From assembly GCF_000177075.1 (NCBI RefSeq), contig NZ_ADEG01000062.1, positions 1 to 64,000 on the forward strand: a stretch of 64,000 bases of DNA, in the 5' to 3' direction. Below the pieces are notes generated by a model that saw only the letters and a list, made by a program, of their open reading frames with translations, was not told where the DNA came from and made no database searches. A program made the position numbers and the translations under genes. Positions 56,163-64,000 of the stretch are shown here, piece after piece. The DNA is from Hoylesella buccalis ATCC 35310. Lineage in GTDB: Bacteria > Bacteroidota > Bacteroidia > Bacteroidales > Bacteroidaceae. Within the stretch, counting starts at the first letter, position 1, and each line of letters starts with the position of its first letter.

Positions 56163-57704
56163 CTACTTTGCCTCCAACGTTTGCTCTATTTTCTGTTCAC
56201 GGTGATTGATTCTAACCTCAATACCGAACTTGTCATGAATGTGTTCTGCCAAATGTTGCGCGCAATATACGCTGCGGTGTTGTCCGCCTGTGCAACCAAA
56301 TGAGAATATCAAACTGGTAAATCCCCGCTCAAGATATCGTGCCACGTGATGATCGGCCAGTTGGTAAACATTATCAAGGAAGACGAGTATCTCGCCATCA
56401 TCTTCCAAGAAACGAATCACAGGCTCATCCAAACCCGTCAAATTCTTATAAGGTTCGTATCGTCCGGGGTTGTGAGTTGACCGACAATCAAACACATATC
56501 CGCCCCCATTTCCTGTGGGATCTTCGGGAATACCTTTGTGATAAGAAAAACTGTTCACACGAACAATCAGCTCACCTCTATCATCATATTTGGAAAAAGT
56601 GGCGGGTCCATCAACCGGATTGGCCTTAAATATATTGTTATCCGTAATCTTGAAGCCGTCAGTTCTTTTCACTTTTCGCTCCTCTTTGTTGGCAAATTGC
56701 GGCAATTCCGTCATCTCTTTGAGGATGCTCATCATGTATGGATAGGGAAAAACATGCTCGCCAAGCTTTATAAGTTCACGAAGATTCTGCATGGCTGCTG
56801 GAATAGATTGAATAAAATGCTTCTTCCGCTCGAAATATCCACGAAAGCCGTATGCGCCCAAGACCTGTAACGTGCGAAACAGCACAAAGAGATTCAATCG
56901 CTCAACGAAGTGTCTGCTCGATGGAACTTCCGTATATTGTTTCAAAGACTCATAATAAGCAGAAACCAAATCACGACGCAATTTAAAAGGATATTTAGCT
57001 GATGCCTGCCACAAGAAGGACGCCAAGTCATAATAGTATGGTCCTTTTCTGCCTCCTTGGTAGTCAATAAAATAGGGATTACCATCGTTGTCAAGCATCA
57101 CATTGCGTGCTTGAAAATCGCGATACAAGAAACATTCTGCTGGCTCTGCCGTTAAATCTTTGGCAAACATACGAAAATTGGCCTCCAACATCAGCTCGTG
57201 GAAATCGATTCCTGTCGCTTTCAGAAAGCAATACTTGAAGTAGTTCAGGTCAAACAACACGCTTTCTACATTGAATTCGGGTTGTGGATAACATTGTTGA
57301 AAGTCGAGTCCAACGGCTCCCCTCACTTGCATTTCGGGCAATGCTTGAAGCGTTTTGGTCAACAGCTGCTTTTCTTTTTGCGTGTATCTGCCGCCAGCAT
57401 CACGGGCACTTTTCAGCATATCAAACAACGAAGTATGTCCCAAATCGGTCTGAAGATACCTCAGTTCATCGTCACTAACAGCCAAAATCTGAGGAACGGG
57501 AAGCTGTTTGACCGTAAAATGCTCTGTTAAATAAATGAACGCATGATTCTCATCCCGACTGGTACCTATCACTGCGATCACCGATTGGCCTGATTTGTTG
57601 CCAAAACGATAATAAACACGATTGCTGCCAGCCCCTTCCAACTTCTCTATAGTGGAAGGTTTCTCACCCGCCCATTGCGCATAAAGTTTTATAAGTTTCT
57701 CCAT
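56163..57704 (-). CDS. AmgK-like kinase fused to RapZ C-terminal domain
   Basis: A two-domain protein of 513 residues from ATG 57704 (MEKLIKLYAQW); an upstream extension to 57881 reads poorly. Residues about 1-330 are an APH/choline-kinase-like fold: EGAGSNRVYYRF, YRDFQARN with catalytic D196 (Tyr in place of the usual His) and FIDYQGGRKGP with D214. AmgK phosphorylates the anomeric carbon of MurNAc and GlcNAc. Residues about 378-513 match the C-terminal domain of the RNase adapter RapZ: VFDCRSTHNPGRYEPYK, TGLDEPV and GCTGGQHRSVY (470-480). The RapZ N-terminal P-loop half is absent. In E. coli that C-terminal domain senses GlcN6P. The murU-like gene follows after 65 bases. Confidence 0.82.
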   Translation of the reverse strand: MEKLIKLYAQWAGEKPSTIEKLEGAGSNRVYYRFGNKSGQSVIAVIGTSRDENHAFIYLTEHFTVKQLPVPQILAVSDDELRYLQTDLGHTSLFDMLKSARDAGGRYTQKEKQLLTKTLQALPEMQVRGAVGLDFQQCYPQPEFNVESVLFDLNYFKYCFLKATGIDFHELMLEANFRMFAKDLTAEPAECFLYRDFQARNVMLDNDGNPYFIDYQGGRKGPYYYDLASFLWQASAKYPFKLRRDLVSAYYESLKQYTEVPSSRHFVERLNLFVLFRTLQVLGAYGFRGYFERKKHFIQSIPAAMQNLRELIKLGEHVFPYPYMMSILKEMTELPQFANKEERKVKRTDGFKITDNNIFKANPVDGPATFSKYDDRGELIVRVNSFSYHKGIPEDPTGNGGGYVFDCRSTHNPGRYEPYKNLTGLDEPVIRFLEDDGEILVFLDNVYQLADHHVARYLERGFTSLIFSFGCTGGQHRSVYCAQHLAEHIHDKFGIEVRINHREQKIEQTLEAK

Positions 57705-57902
57705 ATATTTCGATTCTTCTCCCCTTTGCTCCACGGGTTTACAGCACATTGAACCGTAACACGCTCGTTGATGAAAGGTGATATAGACAGAATGACAAGA
57801 CAAAATTAAGCATTTTTTAGTGAAAAAACGGATGAACGGGCAGGAAAAGACAAATATATCCTCCCTCAACAACAGCCCCAAGCATGCGGAAAGGTCTGTC
57901 TA

Positions 57903-57937
57903 AAAAAAAGAATCGGATGTCATCCCGACATCCGATT
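57903..57937 (-). terminator. Terminator of candidate small RNA
   Basis: A perfect 11-base stem AATCGGATGTC/GACATCCGATT (57911-57921 and 57927-57937) with a five-base loop, followed on the minus strand by a run of eight T after one C. Confidence 0.85.
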
Positions 57938-58026
57938 TAAAAAAACAAACTACTTAAAAACTAATCTACTAAAACAAATCAAAAATATCTTATCTACTTA
58001 ACACTTTAATCAATATTTTCGTATTT
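57905..58026 (-). ncRNA. Candidate small RNA downstream of groEL
   Basis: A transcription unit of about 120 bases with a consensus promoter at one end and a perfect terminator at the other. The AT-rich body has no ATG outside the terminator and no ribosome-binding site, so it is unlikely to encode a protein. Short TTTTAGTAG/TTTTTAAGTAG phrases repeat in the middle. It could be a trans-acting sRNA or the leader of the kinase-RapZ gene ending at an attenuator about 200 bases before that start; no known RNA family is recognised. Confidence 0.5.
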
Positions 58027-58032
58027 ACGTTG

Positions 58033-58063
58033 CAAAGATATATGTTTTGGTTTTAATTTCAAA
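58033..58063 (-). promoter_or_regulatory. Consensus promoter of candidate small RNA
   Basis: On the minus strand TTTG (58063-58060), a 19-base spacer and TAtcTTTG (58040-58033) match the Bacteroidota vegetative consensus fully. Confidence 0.75.
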
Positions 58064-58111
58064 ATTTTTTGATATAAAATAACGCATTTTTTATACAATA
58101 TGCATAAAATA

Positions 58112-58143
58112 AGAGGGTGTGCCTACAAATAGACACACCCTCT
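58112..58143 (-). terminator. Terminator of groEL
   Basis: AGAGGGTGTG (58112-58121) pairs with CACACCCTCT (58134-58143), with TATTTTAT after the stem on the minus strand. Confidence 0.7.
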
Positions 58144-58167
58144 CGTTTATTTTAATCAAATTGATAT

Positions 58168-59811
<1,644 letters not shown>

Positions 59812-59862
59812 TTATATTGGTTCTATAGTATGTTAATCGTAAAAAATGCACCTGTGTGGTAC

Positions 59863-60132
59863 TTACTTGACCACAGCAAGAACATCGCTCTGACGCATAA
59901 TCAAATAGGTGTCACCGTCAAATTCTAATTCCGTGCCACTATATTTTCCGTATAGCACCTCATCTCCTTCCTTGAGAACCATCTCTTCGTCTTTCGTACC
60001 GTTACCCACGGCTACCACTTTACCATGCAATGGTTTTTCTTTTGCGGTGTCTGGAATAATGATTCCACCTACTTTCTCTTCTGCTGGTGCTGGAGCAACC
60101 AACACTCTGTCTGCTAATGGTTTAACTTTCAT
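59863..60132 (-). CDS. groS: Co-chaperonin GroES
   Basis: The 10-kDa lid of GroEL, 89 residues. [20 protein letters not shown] followed by [11 protein letters not shown] is the N-terminal strand and mobile loop, and [15 protein letters not shown] the core barrel. First gene of groES-groEL. The 60133-60340 region upstream holds a sigma-54-like promoter element and repeats, and no vegetative TAnnTTTG box was seen there. Confidence 0.96.
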   Translation of the reverse strand: MKVKPLADRVLVAPAPAEEKVGGIIIPDTAKEKPLHGKVVAVGNGTKDEEMVLKEGDEVLYGKYSGTELEFDGDTYLIMRQSDVLAVVK

Positions 60133-60227
60133 AATAATAATTTTTAAGTTCTTCTATATTCTATTCATGTATCTTGAGAGATGTTCAATATCTTCAGAAC
60201 ATCAAACTACAAGACTCACCCTTTCCA

Positions 60228-60243
60228 TGCGAAAAACGTGCCA
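60228..60243 (-). promoter_or_regulatory. Sigma-54-like -24/-12 element of groESL
   Basis: The minus strand reads TTGGCACG-TTTT-TCGCA. The GG (60242-60241) and GC (60230-60229) are 10 bases apart as sigma-54 requires, and only one base differs from TGGCACG-N4-TTGCA. The start would be about 60217, giving a leader of about 85 bases to groES. Confidence 0.5.
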
Positions 60244-60253
60244 ACTCAGCCGC

Positions 60254-60333
60254 ATGTCATTTTTGTCAGTCTGCTGTCTGCCACTTTTGTCAGTCTGCTG
60301 CCTGTCAAATCTGTTATTTGCCAAATTTGTCAG
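60254..60333 (-). promoter_or_regulatory. Tandem 24-base sites upstream of groESL
   Basis: Units begin at 60254, 60278 and 60302 (24 bases apart), with a further box at 60318. On the minus strand the boxes read CTGACAAAAATGACAT, CTGACAAAAGTGGCAG and CTGACAAATTTGGCAA, a dyad of type CTGACA-N4-TGRCA; the 60302 unit is degenerate. They are placed like activator sites behind the -24/-12 element. Confidence 0.55.
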
Positions 60334-60489
60334 TTGATGCGTTAACCCTTCCAGTGTTGATGACATATCTATATAAAGAAATGTTCATGCCCCATTTAGG
60401 TGGAATAGAAACAAGTGAACGATGAAGCATGAAGGTCGCACCTATTGTTGATATTTTTTATCAAATTTCGCCACTAAAACGGCACTTGT

Positions 60490-60880
60490 AAATCTTCAAT
60501 CTAGAAAAAATCAATAGGCCTGGAGGAAACATACAGGAGTTCATCGTGCAAGAAAAATGGCATTTTGGCGCAAAGTCAATGTGTTTGCCTCTCAAGATGC
60601 ATCAGTTTATCGGCCAATTCACATGACTTATCGATACAAAAGCATGCAAATAACACCTTTAGAGCATTGCTTTTGGCTTGAAAAATCGTACAAAATGGGC
60701 ACAAAACAAGCCACAAAATCCATAACTCATTGTCCATCAACCATATCCAAAACCCGCTCATATTTGGCGTATTTGCGACGAGGTGTAAGGTCGTTGACAA
60801 ATAAGCCAAGCATGAAGAGGTTGGTTGTCAAGAAAATTCACTTGCATGTATCAGCGTGATTTTCATCTTGACAACAGATA
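60490..60880. repeat. Intergenic repeat, locus 3
   Basis: It starts with TCTAGAAAAAATCAATAGGCC (about 60501), contains AGAGCATTGCTTTTG (about 60660) and ends with GTTGTCAAGAAAATT and its inverted partner ATTTTCATCTTGACAAC. The same order of blocks is at 50870-51220, with most other sequence diverged. Confidence 0.5.
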
Positions 60881-60930
60881 TTCTCTTTCGATTTTTTAGC
60901 ACAACCAGCCTATGTTTCGGGATTTTTTTC

Positions 60931-60938
60931 TACCTTTG
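60931..60938 (+). promoter_or_regulatory. -7 box for galE
   Basis: TAccTTTG fits the -7 consensus 41 bases ahead of the galE start; no TTTG at the correct spacing. Confidence 0.5.
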
Positions 60939-60979
60939 CAAGACACATATTTATAAACGACTCAAATTAAGCATTAGAG

Positions 60980-62017
60980 ATGAAACAGACGATTCTTGTC
61001 ACTGGCGGAACTGGCTTTATCGGTTCACATACAACCGTTGAACTACAACAGGCGGGCTACAACGTTGTTATTGTAGACAATCTTTCTAACTCAAAGATAG
61101 AGGTCCTTGATGGCATCGAAAAAATTACAGGAATACGCCCCTGCTTTGAGAAGATAGACCTGTGCAATGAAGAAGAGACGGAAGCTGTTTTCAAAAAATA
61201 TGACAACATTGCCGGCATCATCCACTTCGCTGCCTCCAAGGCTGTTGGTGAGAGTGTGGAGAAGCCTTTGATGTATTACAGAAACAACATCACCTCTTTA
61301 ATCAACTTGCTGGAGCTGATGCCCAAGTATCATGTCAAAGGAATCATCTTCTCGAGCAGTTGTACCGTCTACGGTCAGCCCACCAAGGAGAACCTCCCCG
61401 TGACGGAGGAAGCACCCATACAAAAGGCACTTTCGCCCTACGGCAACACCAAACAGATTAACGAAGAAATCATACAAGACTATATTCACAGCGGTGCAGC
61501 CATCAAGAGCATCATCTTGAGATACTTCAATCCCATTGGAGCGCATCCATCTGCCCTGATTGGCGAGTTGCCCAATGGCGTGCCAAACAATTTGATTCCA
61601 TACGTTACGCAAACGGCCATGGGCATTCGCAAGCAGCTGACCATCTTCGGAAACGATTACGACACACCCGACGGAACGTGCATTCGCGACTATATCTATG
61701 TGGTAGATTTGGCCAAGGCACACGTCGCTGCCATGAGAAGGGTGTTGGAAGAAGATGCCGACCGCATGGAAATTTTCAACATCGGCACGGGAAGAGGCGA
61801 ATCAACGCTTGAAATCGTTGAGGGATTTGAGAAAGCAACGGGGGTAAAACTCAATTGGAAGTTCGGCCCGCGGCGTGAAGGCGACATCGAAAAAGTATGG
61901 GGCAACGTGGACAAAGCCAACCAAGTGTTGGGTTGGAAGGCCGACACACCCATTGAGGACGTGCTGGCATCAGCCTGGAAATGGCAAGAGAAATTGCGTG
62001 AAGACGGAGTGATGTAA
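60980..62017 (+). CDS. galE: UDP-glucose 4-epimerase
   Basis: A 345-residue short-chain dehydrogenase/reductase interconverting UDP-galactose and UDP-glucose. The NAD-binding GGTGFIGS is at about 8-15, DNLSNS follows the second strand, SSSCTVYG supplies the catalytic Ser/Thr, and YGNTK is the YxxxK pair (near 154-158). It completes the galactose route whose other genes lie 42 kb away, and it also supplies UDP-galactose for surface glycans. It has its own promoter and a hairpin after it. Confidence 0.94.
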   Translation: MKQTILVTGGTGFIGSHTTVELQQAGYNVVIVDNLSNSKIEVLDGIEKITGIRPCFEKIDLCNEEETEAVFKKYDNIAGIIHFAASKAVGESVEKPLMYYRNNITSLINLLELMPKYHVKGIIFSSSCTVYGQPTKENLPVTEEAPIQKALSPYGNTKQINEEIIQDYIHSGAAIKSIILRYFNPIGAHPSALIGELPNGVPNNLIPYVTQTAMGIRKQLTIFGNDYDTPDGTCIRDYIYVVDLAKAHVAAMRRVLEEDADRMEIFNIGTGRGESTLEIVEGFEKATGVKLNWKFGPRREGDIEKVWGNVDKANQVLGWKADTPIEDVLASAWKWQEKLREDGVM

Positions 62018-62074
62018 GCCCTTATCAACCCTTCGGGAGAAGGTACGAGGCAACATCTAACCCTGCAATCTATC

Positions 62075-62112
62075 AGCCAGTTATCCCATGTATGAAGCAG
62101 GATCACTGGCTG
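62075..62112 (+). terminator. Hairpin after galE
   Basis: CAGCCAGT (62075-62082) pairs with ACTGGCTG (62105-62112), followed by a moderately T-rich stretch. The same stem sequence is used after the DUF4886 gene. Confidence 0.45.
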
Positions 62113-62167
62113 GTTATGTATAATTTTGTTAATATTGTTTAACAAAACACCTTTCAAGGAGTTGATA

Positions 62168-62199
62168 TTTCGACAGATAAGCTTTTTATCGTAAATTTG
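62168..62199 (+). promoter_or_regulatory. Promoter of rpsP
   Basis: TTTC (62168-62171), a 20-base spacer and TAaaTTTG (62192-62199) fit the Bacteroidota promoter with one mismatch; rpsP starts 58 bases downstream. Confidence 0.6.
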
Positions 62200-62257
62200 C
62201 ACCCGCTGTCACGAGTTGACGGCATTAATTCAAACCTAAAAATAATAAAACAAAAAA

Positions 62258-62818
62258 ATGGCAACAAAGATTAGATTGCAGCGCGGCGGTCGCAAAGGCT
62301 ATGCTTTCTATAGCATCGTAATCGCTGACTCAAGAGCACCACGAGATGGTAAATTTATTGAAAAGATTGGAACGTATAATCCCAATACGAATCCAGCAGC
62401 TGTAGATTTGAATTTTGACAGAGCTCTTTATTGGCTTGAGGTTGGCGCACAACCCACAGACACAGCTCGTAACATTCTCAAGCGCGAGGGTGTGTATCTC
62501 ATGAAGCACCTGCGTGGCGGTGTAAAGAAGGGAGCATTTGACGAGGCTGCTATGCAAAGCAAGTTCGACGCTTGGAAGCAAGACAAGGACAAAGGATTGC
62601 AAACAAGGGCTGAGATTGAAGCTCAGACTAAGAAGGATGCAGCAGCAAAAGAACTCGAAGCAGAAAAGAAGATTAATGCTGAAATAGCCAAGAAGGTAGC
62701 AGAGAAGAAGGCAGCCGCACAGGCTGAAGAAGCAAAAGCTGCTGCCGAAGAAGAGGCTGAGGCTACCACTGCTGAGGCAGAAGCTACTACAGAAGAGGCT
62801 CCTGCTGCTGCAGAATAA
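62258..62818 (+). CDS. rpsP: 30S ribosomal protein S16 with C-terminal extension
   Basis: Ribosomal protein S16, 186 residues. The first 85 residues ([20 protein letters not shown]...[11 protein letters not shown]) are the conserved fold; E. coli S16 has only about 82 residues. The last 100 are a helical, Lys-, Ala- and Glu-rich tail (from about residue 120), ending EEAPAAAE. Long tails on S16 are usual in Bacteroidota as far as I recall. It is a single-gene unit here: no rimM or trmD follows. Confidence 0.95.
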   Translation: MATKIRLQRGGRKGYAFYSIVIADSRAPRDGKFIEKIGTYNPNTNPAAVDLNFDRALYWLEVGAQPTDTARNILKREGVYLMKHLRGGVKKGAFDEAAMQSKFDAWKQDKDKGLQTRAEIEAQTKKDAAAKELEAEKKINAEIAKKVAEKKAAAQAEEAKAAAEEEAEATTAEAEATTEEAPAAAE

Positions 62819-62940
62819 GACAGCAATTTTACGCAGACAGGTGAGGCTGACAGTCGGTTCAAGCGATACAAAAACGCAAGACGAATCACGCCTAACGGTT
62901 AACGTTGGTTTTGACTTACCTCACATGAAACATGTCTGTT

Positions 62941-62988
62941 AAACGATAATGAGTTCGGTGTTTCACCGAACTCATTGTCGTTTTTATA
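62941..62988 (+). terminator. Terminator of rpsP
   Basis: AAACGATAATGAGTTCGGTG (62941-62960) pairs with CACCGAACTCATTGTCGTTT (62964-62983) with one mismatch, loop TTT, and T-run to 62985. Confidence 0.85.
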
Positions 62989-63161
62989 GCCTCTGCCTAC
63001 CCACTATATAACTAAATGCACGAAATACACGCAGAGCGGATGGCATTTTTTCGGTATAGTAAAAAGATCTATTGAAGTCCTACCCTTGTTTTTTGTCGCC
63101 AAAAATCATATAAAAGTTCCAAAAAATGAGGTCTGTCAGTGCTATTGTTGCAAATATTTTG

Positions 63162-63169
63162 TATCTTTG
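63162..63169 (+). promoter_or_regulatory. -7 box for GNAT gene, near-leaderless
   Basis: TAtcTTTG ends only 8 bases before ATG 63178, so the transcript would begin at or next to the start codon. Confidence 0.45.
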
Positions 63170-63177
63170 TGTATTGT

Positions 63178-63708
63178 ATGATGGAAATCAAAGAGTTAAA
63201 CAAAAATTCAAAGGATATCGAGCTTGTCAAGCAGTTGTACGTTGAGGCATTTCCAAAAGTTGAGCGAATACCCTTCGACGCATTGCTATTGTTACAAGAA
63301 AGAGCAGATATCAAATTCCTCGGATTTTATGATGAAAACGGCCAATTTAAGGGACTGACCTATACTTATCATCATGATGATTTGAGTTGGCTGTTTTATT
63401 TCGCGGTCATGCCCAGTGAGCGAGGCAAAGGAATCGGTACGAAAATCCTCCAACGGTTATTAGAAAAGTATAAAGATGAGCGACTGATGATTGACATTGA
63501 AGACGTTGATCAGCCCGCTGACAACAGCCTACAGCGTAAGAAACGATACGAGTTTTATAAGCGAATGGGCTTCGTTGACTACGGATTGCGTAAAACATGG
63601 CCTGGAATTACCTACAACATCATGTCAAGTGGTGGACGTGTAACGTCGGATGAGTATGACAAAATCGTCAACGAATTCTGGGACTTACTGCAGCTAACCG
63701 GCGATTAA
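63178..63708 (+). CDS. GNAT family N-acetyltransferase
   Basis: A 176-residue acyltransferase. FYFAVMPSERGKGIGTKILQ is the acetyl-CoA-binding motif A, and RYEFYKRMGFVDYG the C-terminal motif B with the usual tyrosine. It acetylates an unknown amine. I chose ATG 63178 (or 63181) because the -7 box at 63162 lies inside the longer frame. The mRNA would be nearly leaderless. It ends at a bidirectional terminator facing ettA. Confidence 0.82.
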   Translation: MMEIKELNKNSKDIELVKQLYVEAFPKVERIPFDALLLLQERADIKFLGFYDENGQFKGLTYTYHHDDLSWLFYFAVMPSERGKGIGTKILQRLLEKYKDERLMIDIEDVDQPADNSLQRKKRYEFYKRMGFVDYGLRKTWPGITYNIMSSGGRVTSDEYDKIVNEFWDLLQLTGD

Positions 63709-63737
63709 GCATGCCGGAAGATAAGTACTAAAAGAAA

Positions 63738-63777
63738 AAGCCACGATAACATCTCATGCAAGATGTTATCGTGGCTT
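63738..63777. terminator. Bidirectional terminator between GNAT gene and ettA
   Basis: A perfect 17-base stem AAGCCACGATAACATCT/AGATGTTATCGTGGCTT (63738-63754 and 63761-63777) with A-rich sequence on the left and some T on the right. Confidence 0.8.
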
Positions 63778-63795
63778 GTTGTATGGATAGAGATT

Positions 63796-64000
63796 TTAGT
63801 CTTCCATCAGCTTTCTGTATCGGCCCTTTTTAATTTCCTCATCCCCCAATCGGCGGGCCTTGTTGATTTCATATTCAGAATAAGTTCCTTCAAAGTAGAA
63901 CACTTCACCATCGCCTTCGAATGACAAAATGTGCGTACAGATACGGTCTAAGAACCATCGGTCATGACTGATGACTACCGCACAGCCTGCAAACGACTCC
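63796..64000 (-). CDS. ettA: EttA (ABC-F energy-dependent translational throttle), C-terminal end, partial
   Basis: The minus strand is open from the right edge to a TAA at 63796-63798. The 67 codons read [20 protein letters not shown] with the H-loop of an ABC domain, then [20 protein letters not shown] and [20 protein letters not shown], which is the end of EttA. EttA binds the ribosomal E site and gates entry into elongation in response to ADP/ATP. The rest lies outside the window. Confidence 0.88.
   Translation of the reverse strand, partial: ESFAGCAVVISHDRWFLDRICTHILSFEGDGEVFYFEGTYSEYEINKARRLGDEEIKKGRYRKLMED

Larger units (their letters stand above)
57705..58167. other. Gene-free stretch holding a candidate small RNA
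   Basis: No protein gene is seen. It holds the groEL terminator (58112-58143), a consensus minus-strand promoter (58063-58033), and a strong terminator (57937-57903). Confidence 0.65.
60133..60979. other. Gene-free region between groES and galE
   Basis: It contains the groES control region (60228-60333), a diverged intergenic repeat (about 60490-60880) shared with 50870-51200, and the galE -7 box (60931-60938). No gene is seen. Confidence 0.6.
62819..63177. other. Gene-free stretch between rpsP and GNAT gene
   Basis: It holds the strong rpsP terminator (62941-62988) and the GNAT promoter box (63162-63169). Nothing else is recognised. Confidence 0.6.

Noticed and set aside
57704..57881. 59-residue N-terminal extension of the kinase-RapZ protein
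   Set aside because: The extension is Cys- and Phe-rich with no similarity to the kinase fold, and MEKLIKLY at 57704 is a natural start.
60254..60333. 24-base tandem repeats considered as CRISPR or simple satellite
   Set aside because: Only three units, directly upstream of groES, with a dyad core; a regulatory array fits better.

Overview
The window reads as a chromosomal segment of a Bacteroidota bacterium of the Prevotella type. The signs are promoters with a TAnnTTTG -7 element about 19-20 bases downstream of TTTG, a Bacteroidota-type Rho with a long acidic insertion, an S16 protein with an Ala/Glu-rich tail, a GH92 mannosidase, a TonB-dependent receptor, a pyruvate:ferredoxin oxidoreductase for anaerobic metabolism, and two large exported proteins ending in type IX secretion-like sorting domains. 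Most of the window is ordinary core genome.

Layout. 1-1290: an insertion sequence with a Zn-ribbon DDE transposase whose start is out of frame. 1305-4692 (minus): a decayed RHS/polymorphic-toxin tip array, with four small lipoproteins and a DUF6984-like protein separated by repeated RHS tail fragments. 4756-5919: a transpeptidase-only penicillin-binding protein. 6460-9484: GH92 glycosidase and a DUF4886 hydrolase. 9584-14492: an ABC-F ATPase, grpE-dnaJ and folC. 14607-19560: a galactose block (galM, sugar permease, galK, lipoprotein mutarotase), each part followed by a strong hairpin. 20032-24900 (minus): a 1549-residue surface protein preceded by an unlisted 53-residue peptide and a C9 tract. 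26033-31810 (minus): M6 protease, TonB receptor, OmpH-like lipoprotein and a small membrane protein. 31904-40283: pepD, a helicase-exonuclease fusion, a DMT permease, a HERIH membrane protein, an ATP-grasp-like protein and an AAA ATPase. 40407-50319: PFOR, rho (split by a frameshift), uvrA and a GT2 glycosyltransferase. 50592-50666: tRNA-Arg(TCT). 51305-55315: a TetR regulator, malic enzyme and ispE. 55348-57704 (minus): an AmgK-like sugar kinase fused to a RapZ C-terminal domain, with a MurU-like nucleotidyltransferase. 57905-60132 (minus): a candidate small RNA and groES-groEL. 60980-64000: galE, rpsP, a GNAT acetyltransferase and the end of ettA.

How the genes work together. The galactose block and the distant galE cover uptake, anomer interconversion, phosphorylation and epimerisation; no galT is seen here. 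GrpE-DnaJ and GroES-GroEL are two chaperone systems. The kinase-RapZ fusion with the MurU-like enzyme suggests cell-wall amino-sugar recycling coupled to amino-sugar sensing. PFOR and malic enzyme feed anaerobic carbon metabolism.

The most unusual signals are non-coding: a sigma-54-like -24/-12 element with 24-base repeats ahead of groES; an isolated promoter-to-terminator unit downstream of groEL; a 22-base-period array present at two loci; and a C9 tract where the -33 element of a surface-protein promoter would lie. All family calls are from reading motifs in the sequence; no database search was run.
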